A stretch of 64,000 nucleotides of DNA, from the NCBI RefSeq assembly GCF_016735675.1, contig NZ_JAERSG010000003.1, forward strand, positions 496,001 through 560,000, read 5' to 3'. Source of the stretch: Nocardioides baculatus. GTDB taxonomy: Bacteria; Actinomycetota; Actinomycetes; Propionibacteriales; Nocardioidaceae. This document shows positions 39,201-46,891 of the stretch, piece after piece. The stretch's first letter is position 1, and each line of letters begins with the position of its first letter. Under the pieces are notes generated by a model that saw nothing but the letters and a program-made list of their open reading frames with translations, did no database searches and was not told where the DNA came from. The translations under genes were made by a program, and so were the position numbers.

Positions 39201-39707
39201 TTCGCCGAGGGTGCGGACCACCTGGCCGGCACCACGCCTGCTCCCCCGGCCCCCACCCTCCCCGGCATGAGCGAGCCCGAGCTCACCCTCGCCGACCTCT
39301 GGGCCACCGGGGTCTCGCCCGAACGGCACCCGATCGAGCACCTGCGCGCGGAGCTGCGACGGGCCGGCATCCGCTCGGTCGAGGACCTCGCCACCACCGA
39401 GCCCAACCGGCGGGTGCACGTCGGCGGGCTGATCACCCACCGGCAGCGCCCCGGCACGGCCATGGGAGTCACCTTCCTCAACCTCGAGGACGAGACCGGC
39501 ATGCTCAACGTCGTCTGCTCCGTCGGGGTGATGAAGGCCCACCGGCAGGCCGCCCGCAACCGGGTCGCCGTCGTCATCCGCGGCAAGCTGGAGCGCAACG
39601 AGGGCGTCACCAACCTGATCGCCGACCGCGTCGAGCCCATCGACGTCGTCGTCCCGGGGGCGGGTGCCGTGCTGCAGGCGAGAGCCTCGTCCCGCGACTT
39701 CCGGTGA
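36285..39707 (+). CDS. dnaE2: Error-prone DNA polymerase III alpha subunit DnaE2
   Basis: A 1140-residue C-family polymerase. PHP domain at ~47-300 (YAELHCHSHFSFLDGASSPQ, LAVTDHDGFY), palm with the catalytic aspartates D441 and D443 (EEPDIDVDFDSDRREE), QGRGSAASSAVCFALGITAV, the finger region (GPIQGGAVHPYVRRATG) and a C-terminal helix-hairpin-helix and OB fold. It lacks the C-terminal tau-binding part of DnaE1, typical for DnaE2. It is the polymerase of the SOS mutasome and carries out damage-induced mutagenesis. The gene ends the LexA-controlled operon. Confidence 0.96.
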   Translation: MGWTNPQMHWKELERRLSGLPGADDAPVSRRKHAATEARPIERPVTVTPYAELHCHSHFSFLDGASSPQELVEEAVRLGLHALAVTDHDGFYAAPMLAEAAAAYDLPTVFGAELSLGLSGPQNGVPDPEGSHLLVLARGVEGYHRLAAAITDAHLRGDEKGRPVYDLDELGERGRGHWTVLTGCRKGTVRQALEIGDDAAADALDRLTSLFGLEHVLVELSPRPGADVVNAALARLAGTHGLDVVAAGNVHHATPQRHRLASAMAAVRARRSLADLDGWLDLSGSAHLRSGEEMATALAAHPGAVERSASLADELAFDLHKASPALPKRQIPEGHTADSWLRVLAERGFAERYAGVPHEAEARERLEHELRVISEKDFAGYFVIVHDIVAFARGRKILCQGRGSAASSAVCFALGITAVDAVFYRLPFERFISAHRDEEPDIDVDFDSDRREEVIQWVYDTYGRRNAAQVSNIISYRPRMAVRDAAKALGFSQGQQDAWSKQIDGWPSRSNSGAVVAGDQGDPDAHDVPPQVVALAEELMGAPRHLGIHSGGMVLTERPIGEVCPIERGRMDRRTVLQWDKDGCESMGLVKFDLLGLGMLGALDHMMRLVAEHLGEQWDLATMPKEEPAVYDMLCRADSIGVFQVESRAQIGTLPRLRPREFYDLAIEIALIRPGPIQGGAVHPYVRRATGKEEVTYDHPELVPVLERTKGVPLFQEQLMAMAVTLGDCSRDDADLLRRAMGSKRGIERIESVKHKLYAGMEKRGITGDLADSIYVKILSFANFGFAESHALSFALLVYASSWFKLHYPAAFLAGLLRNQPMGFYSPQSLVGDARRHGVDVRRPDVTRSSAQADLEPGLEGGALGPVAATGPDECCRPRFDRVEWVPGTPDPVAEHRRDRHVAVRLGLDSVRGIGLEVARRIVAARDEAPFTGVTDLSRRAGLTPTQLEALATAGAFDAWGLDRREALWAAGFAEGADHLAGTTPAPPAPTLPGMSEPELTLADLWATGVSPERHPIEHLRAELRRAGIRSVEDLATTEPNRRVHVGGLITHRQRPGTAMGVTFLNLEDETGMLNVVCSVGVMKAHRQAARNRVAVVIRGKLERNEGVTNLIADRVEPIDVVVPGAGAVLQARASSRDFR

Positions 39708-39855
39708 TCCCACCCCTAGGAGGGGCCACCGGCCCAATCCACGGCGCACTGTGACTCCGAACACTGGTCACCCGTGCTCACCCAAGGAGTGCGGGCGCCC
39801 GGAACAGGCGTACGCACGATGGCGACCCCCGGGCCAACACAAGGAGTAGTTGCTG

Positions 39856-41358
39856 ATGAAGCGCTCACGACCCACCAAGCGGCAAGGGGCAATCGCCCTG
39901 GCCTGCACCGGCGGCCTGCTGACAGCAGTCGGCTTCGCCGGTCTCGGCCCGCTCGCCGCGACCGCATCAAGCCACCGGGAGGCACCACTCATCTCGGGGA
40001 CGCCGCAGTACGACGGCACGGACCTCTACGCGTTCCGCGCTCCCGAGTCTCCGAGCCACGTCAACCTGATCGCCAACTGGCTGCCCTTCGAGGAGCCGGC
40101 CGGCGGTCCGAACTTCTACAGCTTCGCGACCGACGCGCAGTACGACATCCACGTCGACAACAACGCGGACGCCAAGCCCGACGTGACGTTCCGGTGGACG
40201 TTCAAGGATCACTACGTCACAGGGGACACGTTCCTGGCCGCCAACGGCCCGGTCACATCCCTGACCGACAAGAACCTGAACTACTACCAGACCTACAAGC
40301 TGCAGCGGATCAACCACCGCGGCGCCAAGCGGGACAAGGTCAAGACGATCGTCAGGAAGGCTCGCGTCGCGCCGTCCAACATCGGCAAGGCGTCCATGCC
40401 CAACTACGCCGCGCTGCGTGCCCAGGCGACGACCACCCCGAAGCCCGGCGTGAAGTCGTTCGCCGGCCAGGCGGAGGACCCGTTCTTCCTCGACCTGCGC
40501 GTCTTCGACCTGCTCTACGGCGGTGACCTCTCCGAGGCCGGCGACGACACCCTGGCCGGCTTCAACGTCCAGTCGGTGGCGCTGCAGGTCCCGCAGCGGT
40601 GGGTGGCCAAGAAGAACAACCCGCAGAAGAACCCGGTGATCGGCACGTGGACGACGACGCAGAAGAAGTCGACCAACGGCAAGTACGTCCAGGTCTCGCG
40701 CTTGGGCAACCCGCTGGTCAACGAGGTCGTCATCCCGCTCAAGCTCAAGGACGCGTTCAACGGTCTCAAGCCCACGGGTGACGCAGCGGCGCTCAAGTAC
40801 GTGACCAACCCCGAGCTGCCGAAGCTGATCGAGGCCGTCTACGGCATCGACGCTCCCAAGACCCCGCGCAACGACCTCGTGTCGGTGTTCCTCACGGGCG
40901 TCAAGGGCCTCAACATGCCCAAGGGCAAGATCACCCCGAGCGAGCAGCTGCGCCTCAACATGTCCACCCCCGTGACCGCCCAGCCCAACCGGCTCGGTGT
41001 GATCGGTGGAGACACGCAGGGCTTCCCCAACGGTCGCCGTCTCGGTGACGATGTCATCGACATCGCGCTCCAGGTGGTCGAGGGTGAGCTCGTCGGATCG
41101 CCGAACGACCTCGGCGACGGCGTGGACGCGAACGACACCGCCTTCGGCGGTACGTTCCCCTACCTGGCCCTCCCGGCCAGTGGCAGCGACGCTGACCCGC
41201 ACCCGTCCACGGGCGCTGCGGCCAAGCAGTCGGCGAGCAAGGAAGGCGTGCTCCAGCGCGTCGTCCCGGGTCGCCAGAGCTCGGCAGCCTTCGTCGGTGT
41301 GGGCCTCCTGGCCCTCGTCGGCGGCATCGGTGGCGCAGTGCGTCGCCGCAAGGCCTGA
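39856..41358 (+). CDS. Secreted/membrane-anchored DUF4331 protein
   Basis: A 500-residue exported protein: N-terminal signal (RQGAIALACTGGLLTAVGFA then LAATASSHREAP), a DUF4331 body beginning SSHREAPLISGTPQYDGTDL and containing FYSFATDAQYDIHVDNNADA, and a C-terminal membrane anchor SSAAFVGVGLLALVGG followed by RRRKA. This resembles a sorting-type tail but has no LPxTG. AAGGAG lies nine bases before the ATG at 39856. DUF4331 has no proven function; it stands directly upstream of TPR and NicO-type genes, a combination seen in other genomes, hinting at a metal- or stress-related envelope role. Confidence 0.85.
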   Translation: MKRSRPTKRQGAIALACTGGLLTAVGFAGLGPLAATASSHREAPLISGTPQYDGTDLYAFRAPESPSHVNLIANWLPFEEPAGGPNFYSFATDAQYDIHVDNNADAKPDVTFRWTFKDHYVTGDTFLAANGPVTSLTDKNLNYYQTYKLQRINHRGAKRDKVKTIVRKARVAPSNIGKASMPNYAALRAQATTTPKPGVKSFAGQAEDPFFLDLRVFDLLYGGDLSEAGDDTLAGFNVQSVALQVPQRWVAKKNNPQKNPVIGTWTTTQKKSTNGKYVQVSRLGNPLVNEVVIPLKLKDAFNGLKPTGDAAALKYVTNPELPKLIEAVYGIDAPKTPRNDLVSVFLTGVKGLNMPKGKITPSEQLRLNMSTPVTAQPNRLGVIGGDTQGFPNGRRLGDDVIDIALQVVEGELVGSPNDLGDGVDANDTAFGGTFPYLALPASGSDADPHPSTGAAAKQSASKEGVLQRVVPGRQSSAAFVGVGLLALVGGIGGAVRRRKA

Positions 41359-41370
41359 CCGTCTCGACCC

Positions 41371-41406
41371 GGCCCGGCCGCGCGGCACACGTCGCGCGGT
41401 CGGGCC
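41371..41406 (+). terminator. GC hairpin after the DUF4331 gene
   Basis: GGCCCGGCCGCGCG (41371-41384) pairs with CGCGCGGTCGGGCC (41393-41406) with one non-Watson-Crick position and an eight-base loop. No T-run follows, so it may be a partial or rho-assisted terminator, or an mRNA-stabilising hairpin. After it come short repeats of ACCCCAGCC (three copies between about 41420 and 41450) with no evident role. Confidence 0.4.
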
Positions 41407-41476
41407 ACACCCCCGCCCCACCCCAGCCAGACCCCAGCCACACCCCAGCCGTACCCGTTCCGGGAAGGACCCCCAC

Positions 41477-42784
41477 ATGCGCAAGAGCCTCATGGTCATC
41501 AGTGTCGGCCTCGTGCTCGCGGTGTCGGGTGGCATCGGATTCGCCACCTCGTCCGACCCGACGTCTCCCACCCCGGCCGCCGCCGTGCCCCGCGTCGTGC
41601 CCAACTCCGGCCAGGACCTCGAGACGAGCATCCTCGCGCTCCAGAACACGCTGCGTCGGCTCCCGCAGGACTACACCTCCTGGGCCAACCTCGCGGTCGC
41701 CTACGTGGAGCAGGCCCGTCTCACGGGCAACGCCACCTACTACGAGAAGGCCGACGACGCGGCCGCCCGGTCGTTCGAGGTCGAGCCGGACGAGAACTTC
41801 ACGGCCCTCGCCGCGCAGGCTGCGATCGCCGCTGCCCGCCACGACTTCTCCGAGGCGCTGTCGAGTGCCGACCAGGCGCTCGCCATCAACCCGCGTGACC
41901 TCGGCGCCCTCGCGATCCGCGTCGACGCCCTCAACGAGCTCGGTCGCTACGACGACCAGCTGAAGGCGCTGCGCGTGGCCGACCGCCTCCAGCCCAGCAC
42001 CGCGATCGCGGCCCGCTACTCCTACGCCTACGAGCTGCGCGGCGACCTCGACCGCGCCGCCGACATCCTCCGCCGTGCGGCCGCTGCGGGTTCGCGCACC
42101 GACAAGGCCTACACGCTCACCCTGCTCAGCGACATCCTGCGCAAGCAGGGTCGGCTGGAGTCGTCGGCACGCCAGCTCGCGGTGGCCCAGGACGCCTCCC
42201 CCGACTACCTCCCCGCGCTCGTGTCCACCGCCCGTCTCCAGGTCGCGCAGGGCGACCTCGAGGGGGCAGTCGCGACCTGGCAGGACGTCGTCGCGCGCCA
42301 GCCGCTCCCGGAGTACGTCACCGAGCTGGGCGAGCTGCTCCTCCACCTGGGCCGGCCCGACGAGGCCGACGACCAGTTCGCCGTCGTCCGCACCACCATC
42401 GAGCTCCTCGACGCCAGCGGCGTACGCACCGACCTCGAGACCGCACTGTTCGAGGCCGACCACGGGTCGGCGACCCGGGCGCTCCAGCAGGCCCGCGCCG
42501 AGTGGCGACAGCGGACCAGCGTCCACGTGGCCGACGCCCTCGCCTGGGCGCTGCACCGCAACGGCCGCGACCGCGAGGCGCTCACGATCGCCCGGCGGGC
42601 CACCAGCCTCGACTCGCCCGAGGCCAGGTTCTGGATCCACCGCGGCACCATCGAGGCCGCTCTCGGGATGACCGACCAGGCGCGGACCCACCTGCGCCGC
42701 GGTCTCGCCACCGACCCCGGTCTGTCGCCCTGGCAGCGCGACGCGGCCAGCGCCACCCTCTCGAAGATCGAAGGAAGCCGATGA
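41477..42784 (+). CDS. Exported tetratricopeptide-repeat protein
   Basis: A 435-residue protein with a signal or anchor at its N-terminus (SLMVISVGLVLAVSGGIGFA) and then about nine TPR-like helical pairs, for example DYTSWANLAVAYVEQARLTG, DFSEALSSADQALAINPRDL and DREALTIARRATSLDSPEAR. TPR arrays mediate protein contacts; the partner may be the DUF4331 protein upstream or the transporter downstream. GGAAGGA precedes the ATG. The stop overlaps the start of the NicO gene (ATGA), so the two are co-translated. Confidence 0.85.
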   Translation: MRKSLMVISVGLVLAVSGGIGFATSSDPTSPTPAAAVPRVVPNSGQDLETSILALQNTLRRLPQDYTSWANLAVAYVEQARLTGNATYYEKADDAAARSFEVEPDENFTALAAQAAIAAARHDFSEALSSADQALAINPRDLGALAIRVDALNELGRYDDQLKALRVADRLQPSTAIAARYSYAYELRGDLDRAADILRRAAAAGSRTDKAYTLTLLSDILRKQGRLESSARQLAVAQDASPDYLPALVSTARLQVAQGDLEGAVATWQDVVARQPLPEYVTELGELLLHLGRPDEADDQFAVVRTTIELLDASGVRTDLETALFEADHGSATRALQQARAEWRQRTSVHVADALAWALHRNGRDREALTIARRATSLDSPEARFWIHRGTIEAALGMTDQARTHLRRGLATDPGLSPWQRDAASATLSKIEGSR

Positions 42785-44358
42785 GAACCCTCGCGCGCCT
42801 GATGCTCGCCCTCGGGGCGGTCGCCGTCACCGTCCTCCTCGGCGCGGCTCCCGCATCGGCCCATCCGCTCGGCAACTTCACGGTGAACCGCTACACCGGC
42901 ATCCTCGTCTCCCCCGACGGCCTCCAGGTCGACCACGTGGTCGACCTCGCCGAGATCCCGACCGCGCAGCTGGGCGACCAGGTCGACGACCTGCCGACGC
43001 TGGCCGCGAAGGAGTGCGCCTCGACCGCTCGCGGACTGGACCTGACGGTCGGCGGCACCAGGGTCGACCTGGCCCTCGCCAGCTCCACGGCCTCGCTGGG
43101 CGACGGCGAGGGTGGCCTGCCGATCACCCGCATCACGTGCGAGTACGCCGCGGACGTCGAGGTCGCGCCCGGCGAGATCACCTTCCAGGACTCCACCGCC
43201 CCCGGCGCGATCGGGTGGCGCGAGGTCACCGCAGTCGGCGACCGGATGACCCTCACCAGCTCGGACGTCCCCTCGGAGAGCACGAGCGACCGCCTCGCGT
43301 CCTACCCGAAGGACCTGCTCCAGTCCCCGCTCGACGTCACCAGCGCCTCGCTCGTCGTGACGTCCGGAGGCCCGGCCGGCGTGCTGCCCGGCAGCGACGA
43401 GGACGGACCCACCGCGGCGAACGGCTCGTGGCTCTCGGCCAAGGCTACCGCACTGCTCGGCGACAGCGGCTGGCTGGCAGCGGGGCTGGCGGTGCTCGTC
43501 GCGCTCGCCCTCGGCGCCACCCACGCGCTCTCGCCCGGCCACGGCAAGACGGTCATGGCGTTCTACCTCTCCCAGCGCGGCAGCTCCTCGGTCCGCTCGG
43601 CCTTCGCGGTGGGCAGCGCCGTGACCATCGCCCACACCGGCTCCGTGCTCGTGCTCGGGATCCTGGTGTCGGTGAGCAGCGCCTTCGTCCCGGCCCAGAT
43701 CTACCCCTGGTTGACCCTCGGCACCGGCCTCCTCATCGTCGGCCTCGGCCTCTACCTGCTCGCCCGGCTGGCGAAGGGAGGCGGCGGCCACACCCACTCG
43801 CACGGTGGGTACACCCACTCGCACGACGACCATGACCACGGGCACGACCACGGGCACGACCACGGGCACGACCACGGGCACGACCACGGGCACGACCACG
43901 GGCACGACCACGACCACCCGCACCCGCACCCGCACCCGCACGACCATGCGCACGCGGCGGCCGGTGGGTCCGTGTCGGTCGCAACGGTCCCGGTCGACGC
44001 TCCCGCAGCCGCACCCGCGGAGCCGGAGACCGCCCCCGGTCGGTGGGGCGTGTGGGTGATGGGACTCGTGGGCGGGCTCGTGCCCAGCCCGTCCGCCCTC
44101 CTGCTCCTCCTCGCCGCCACCGCCCTCGGGCGCGCCTGGTTCGGCTTCGCACTGGTGGTGGCGTTCGGCATCGGGATGGCGACCTCGCTGGCCGCTGTCG
44201 GCCTGCTCGCCCGCGATGTCGTCCTCCGCGTCGAGCGACTCGCCCAGGCCAAGGGATTCCTCGCCGGCAAGGTGCGCACCTACCTGCGCTACGGCGCGGC
44301 CATCGGCATCTGCGCCGTCGGCACGGGCGTGATCATCCGGACCCTGATCCAGCTCTGA
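42781..44358 (+). CDS. NicO/RcnA-like nickel-cobalt transporter with His-rich loop
   Basis: A 525-residue membrane protein. A signal peptide (LGAVAVTVLLGAAPASA, then HPLGNFTVNRYTGI) leads a periplasmic-type domain of ~200 residues. The NicO transporter core follows: GATHALSPGHGKTVMAFYLS is the metal-site helix, and GGLVPSPSALLLLLAATALG the second half. Between them lies a cytoplasmic His/Asp loop built of DHGH repeats (residues ~352-390). Members export Ni or Co (RcnA) or act in HoxN-type uptake; direction here is not certain. With CbiMQO next door, metal balance for urease or cobamide enzymes is a reasonable role. Confidence 0.9.
   Translation: MRTLARLMLALGAVAVTVLLGAAPASAHPLGNFTVNRYTGILVSPDGLQVDHVVDLAEIPTAQLGDQVDDLPTLAAKECASTARGLDLTVGGTRVDLALASSTASLGDGEGGLPITRITCEYAADVEVAPGEITFQDSTAPGAIGWREVTAVGDRMTLTSSDVPSESTSDRLASYPKDLLQSPLDVTSASLVVTSGGPAGVLPGSDEDGPTAANGSWLSAKATALLGDSGWLAAGLAVLVALALGATHALSPGHGKTVMAFYLSQRGSSSVRSAFAVGSAVTIAHTGSVLVLGILVSVSSAFVPAQIYPWLTLGTGLLIVGLGLYLLARLAKGGGGHTHSHGGYTHSHDDHDHGHDHGHDHGHDHGHDHGHDHGHDHDHPHPHPHPHDHAHAAAGGSVSVATVPVDAPAAAPAEPETAPGRWGVWVMGLVGGLVPSPSALLLLLAATALGRAWFGFALVVAFGIGMATSLAAVGLLARDVVLRVERLAQAKGFLAGKVRTYLRYGAAIGICAVGTGVIIRTLIQL
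43834..43905 (+). repeat. In-frame 12-base tandem repeat encoding DHGH
   Basis: Six back-to-back copies of GACCACGGGCAC lie within the NicO gene and encode six DHGH units; more His-Asp and His-Pro pairs flank them. The unit is a multiple of three, so slippage changes the length of the metal-binding loop without breaking the frame. Confidence 0.9.
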
Positions 44359-44402
44359 CGACTCGGACCCCCATCCGTCCTCGCGGCGGTGCCGAACACA
44401 GG

Positions 44403-44425
44403 TTGTTGCACATCGTGTGCAACAA
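44403..44425 (+). promoter_or_regulatory. Perfect palindrome upstream of cbiM, Nur/Fur-like
   Basis: Arms TTGTTGCACA (44403-44412) and TGTGCAACAA (44416-44425) are perfectly complementary around TCG. The core TTGCAC-N5-GTGCAA resembles the nickel-responsive Nur box of streptomycetes (TTGCAA-N5-TTGCAA). It ends 18 bases before the cbiM start, where a repressor would block the importer. No regulator gene is adjacent. Confidence 0.6.
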
Positions 44426-44443
44426 GGAACGGAAGGCCCGCTG

Positions 44444-45127
44444 ATGCACGTTCCCGACGGATTCCTGGACGCGCCCACCTCGATCGCGACCGCCGGCGTG
44501 GCAGCCGTGGCCGTCACGATCGCCCTGCGCGGCGCACGTCGCGAGGTCGACGACCGCATCGCGCCGCTGGCCGGGCTGGTCGCCACGTTCGTGTTCGCGA
44601 CCCAGATGCTCAACTTCCCGGTGGCGGGCGGGACCAGCGGGCACCTCATGGGGGGTGCCCTCGCTGCCGTCCTGGTCGGGCCCTACACCGGGCTGCTGTG
44701 CCTGACCGTGGTCCTGGCGGTCCAGTCGCTGCTCTTCGCTGACGGTGGGATCACCGCACTCGGCACCAACGTCGTGCTGATGGGCGTGGTCACCGTGGTG
44801 GTCGGGTACCTCGTCTTCCGCGCCGCGCAGCTGGTGCTGCCGAAGCGGCTGTCGATGGTCGCGCCGGCCGCGGCGCTCGGGGCGCTCGTGTCGGTCGTCC
44901 TGGCCGCGGCCACCTTCGTCGGGCTCTACGTGGTCGGCGGCGCCGTCCCGATCCCGCTCGACACCCTCCTGACCGCGATGGTCGGGGTGCACGTGCTCAT
45001 CGGCATCGGCGAGGCGGTCATCACCTTCCTCGTGGTGGCGAGCATCGTGGCCGTGCGCCCAGACCTCGTCCACGGCGCGCGGCGCGTGCTCGACGTACGC
45101 CCCCTCGAGACCCGGGTCTCGGCGTGA
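44444..45127 (+). CDS. cbiM: Energy-coupling-factor transporter S component CbiM/NikM
   Basis: A 227-residue membrane protein. The start is fixed by the conserved MHVPDGFLD: the N-terminal Met and His2 of CbiM/NikM coordinate the metal, so upstream in-frame starts are wrong; GGAAGG lies seven bases before. Seven membrane segments follow, with GGTSGHLMGGALAAVLVGPY containing a second metal-binding His. Cobalt and nickel versions cannot be told apart by sequence alone; the Nur-like operator, missing cobalamin riboswitch and the urease operon favour nickel. Confidence 0.92.
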   Translation: MHVPDGFLDAPTSIATAGVAAVAVTIALRGARREVDDRIAPLAGLVATFVFATQMLNFPVAGGTSGHLMGGALAAVLVGPYTGLLCLTVVLAVQSLLFADGGITALGTNVVLMGVVTVVVGYLVFRAAQLVLPKRLSMVAPAAALGALVSVVLAAATFVGLYVVGGAVPIPLDTLLTAMVGVHVLIGIGEAVITFLVVASIVAVRPDLVHGARRVLDVRPLETRVSA

Positions 45128-45453
45128 ACACCCGACGGAGGGTCTCGACCCGCACCGTCCTCGTCGTGGGCCTCCTCGTCGCCCTGGTCCTCGCGGGCGT
45201 CGTCAGCTACTACGCCTCCGCCAGTCCCGACGGGCTCAACCGCGTCGCCGGCGACCTCGGCTTCGCCGGCGCCGAGCAGGCGTCCCGCACCCAGGACGGC
45301 CCCCTGGCCGGCTACGAGACGGCCGGTGTCGACGGACGCTGGTCGGGAGGGCTCGCCGGTGTCATCGGCTGCCTGGTCGTGCTGGCGCTCACGACGGGAC
45401 TGATGCTCGTCCGTCGCCGGTCCGCGCAGCCGACCACCGTCGGGGGCGAGTGA
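45124..45453 (+). CDS. PDGLE-domain accessory subunit of the Co/Ni transporter
   Basis: A 109-residue protein with two membrane segments (TVLVVGLLVALVLAGVVSYY and GVIGCLVVLALTTGLMLVRR) around a short outside loop carrying the PDGL motif (YYASASPDGLNRVAGDLGFA). This is the CbiN/NikN-like component that helps CbiM bind and translocate the metal. GTGA overlaps tie it to cbiM before and cbiQ after. Confidence 0.88.
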   Translation: MNTRRRVSTRTVLVVGLLVALVLAGVVSYYASASPDGLNRVAGDLGFAGAEQASRTQDGPLAGYETAGVDGRWSGGLAGVIGCLVVLALTTGLMLVRRRSAQPTTVGGE

Positions 45454-46136
45454 CGATGGGTGCCGCGCACGGTCACCGCCTGCACTTCCACGCCCACTCG
45501 CCGCTGCACCGGGCGCCTGCCCACCTCAAGGTCGCCGCACTCGTCACCTTCATGCTCGTCGTCGTCGCGACGCCCCATGCGTGGGTCCCCGCGTTCGTGG
45601 CGTACGCCGTCGTGCTCGCGGCCCTCGTGGCGCTGTCCGGCGTGCCGGTGGGCTACCTGGCCCGTCGGATGGTCGTCGAGACGCCGGTCCTGGTGTTCGC
45701 GGCGCTGCTGCCGTTCGTCGCCACGGGTCCCGAGGTCGACGTCCTCGGCATCGGGCTGAGCGAGCCCGGGCTGGTCGCGGCCGGCGGGCTCATGACGAAG
45801 GCGACCCTCGGCGTGCTCGGCAGCCTGCTCCTCGCCGCCACGACCGAGCCACGCGACCTCCTCGCCGGGCTCGAGCGGCTCCGCGTGCCGTCCCAGCTGG
45901 TGCAGATCATGGGGTTCATGGTCCGCTACCTCGACGTCGTGACCGACGAGCTGCGCCGGATGAGGACGGCCCGCGAGTCCCGCGGGTTCACCGCCCGCGA
46001 CCCGCGTCACTGGCCCGTCGTGGCGAGGTCGGCGGGTGCGCTGTTCATCCGCTCCTTCGAGCGTGGCGAGCGGGTGCACCTCGCGATGATCGCGCGCGGC
46101 TACGACGGCAGCGCCCGCCAGGGAGCCCGCCCATGA
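45450..46136 (+). CDS. cbiQ: ECF transporter T component CbiQ
   Basis: A 228-residue membrane-spanning coupling protein. The helical coupling motifs are seen in RMRTARESRGFTARDPRHW (Ala-Arg-Glu-Ser-Arg-Gly is the classic first motif) and SFERGERVHLAMIARGYDG (second motif). The N-terminus is His-rich (HGHRLHFHAHSPLHR). CbiQ connects the ATPase CbiO to the substrate component. It overlaps both neighbours by four bases. Confidence 0.93.
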   Translation: MTMGAAHGHRLHFHAHSPLHRAPAHLKVAALVTFMLVVVATPHAWVPAFVAYAVVLAALVALSGVPVGYLARRMVVETPVLVFAALLPFVATGPEVDVLGIGLSEPGLVAAGGLMTKATLGVLGSLLLAATTEPRDLLAGLERLRVPSQLVQIMGFMVRYLDVVTDELRRMRTARESRGFTARDPRHWPVVARSAGALFIRSFERGERVHLAMIARGYDGSARQGARP

Positions 46137-46885
46137 CCACCCCCGTGACCACCCCCGTCCTCGACCTCCGGTCCGTGGCGTTCGCCTACCCCGACGGCCA
46201 CCAGGCCCTCTTCGGGGTCGACCTCCAGGTGCAGCGCGGCGAGCGCGTGGCCGTGCTGGGTCCCAACGGGGCCGGCAAGACCACCCTCGTGCTTCACCTC
46301 AACGGCATCCTCCAGCCCGGCGCGGGGAGCGTCGCGGTGTCCGGGCTGCCCGTGGTGCGCGAGAACCTCCAGGAGATCCGCCGCCGCGTCGGCATCGTGT
46401 TCCAGGACCCCGACGACCAGCTGTTCATGGGCAGCGTGCGCGACGACGTCGCCTTCGGGCCCCGCAACCTCGGGGTGCGCGGTGCGGAGCTCGACCGACA
46501 GGTGATGCGCGCGCTCGACCTCGTCGGGATGGCCGACTTCGCCGACCGGCCGCCGCACCACCTGTCGTTCGGACAGCGCCGCCGCGTGGCGGTCGCCACG
46601 GTCCTGGTGATGGAGCCCGAGATCATCGTGCTCGACGAGCCGAGCTCCAACCTCGACCCGGCGTCGCGCCGCGAGCTCGCCGACATCCTCACCGGGCTCG
46701 ACGTCACGCTGATGATGGTCACCCACGACCTGCCCTACGCCCTCCAGCTGTGCCCGCGATCGATCGTGCTCTCCGACGGCGTGGTCGCCGCCCAGGGCAG
46801 CACCCTCGACATCCTCACCGACGACGCGCTGATGAAGTCCCACCGCCTCGAGCTGCCGTTCGGCTTCGACCCGCACGTCTGCTGA
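46133..46885 (+). CDS. cbiO: ECF transporter ATPase CbiO
   Basis: A 250-residue ABC ATPase: Walker A GPNGAGKTT (VLGPNGAGKTTLVLHLNGI), Q-loop VGIVFQDPDDQLF, signature LSFGQRRRVAVA, Walker B IIVLDEPSSNLDP and switch His in MVTHDLPYA. QDPDDQLF is diagnostic for the ECF class. As the only ATPase in the operon it should work as a homodimer. It ends the cbiM-PDGLE-cbiQ-cbiO unit, six bases from a convergent gene. Confidence 0.95.
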   Translation: MTTPVTTPVLDLRSVAFAYPDGHQALFGVDLQVQRGERVAVLGPNGAGKTTLVLHLNGILQPGAGSVAVSGLPVVRENLQEIRRRVGIVFQDPDDQLFMGSVRDDVAFGPRNLGVRGAELDRQVMRALDLVGMADFADRPPHHLSFGQRRRVAVATVLVMEPEIIVLDEPSSNLDPASRRELADILTGLDVTLMMVTHDLPYALQLCPRSIVLSDGVVAAQGSTLDILTDDALMKSHRLELPFGFDPHVC

Positions 46886-46891
46886 CGGGCG

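Noticed and set aside
41420..41458. Repeated ACCCCAGCC as a regulatory iteron set
   Set aside because: Three irregular, low-complexity copies in a C-rich spacer with no symmetry; probably simple-sequence drift.
43834..43905. Short regular repeats resembling a CRISPR array
   Set aside because: The unit is 12 bases without spacers and is in frame inside the NicO gene.
44359..44443. Cobalamin riboswitch before cbiM
   Set aside because: Only 85 bases are available and no B12-box-like sequence is visible; a perfect palindrome fills the space instead.
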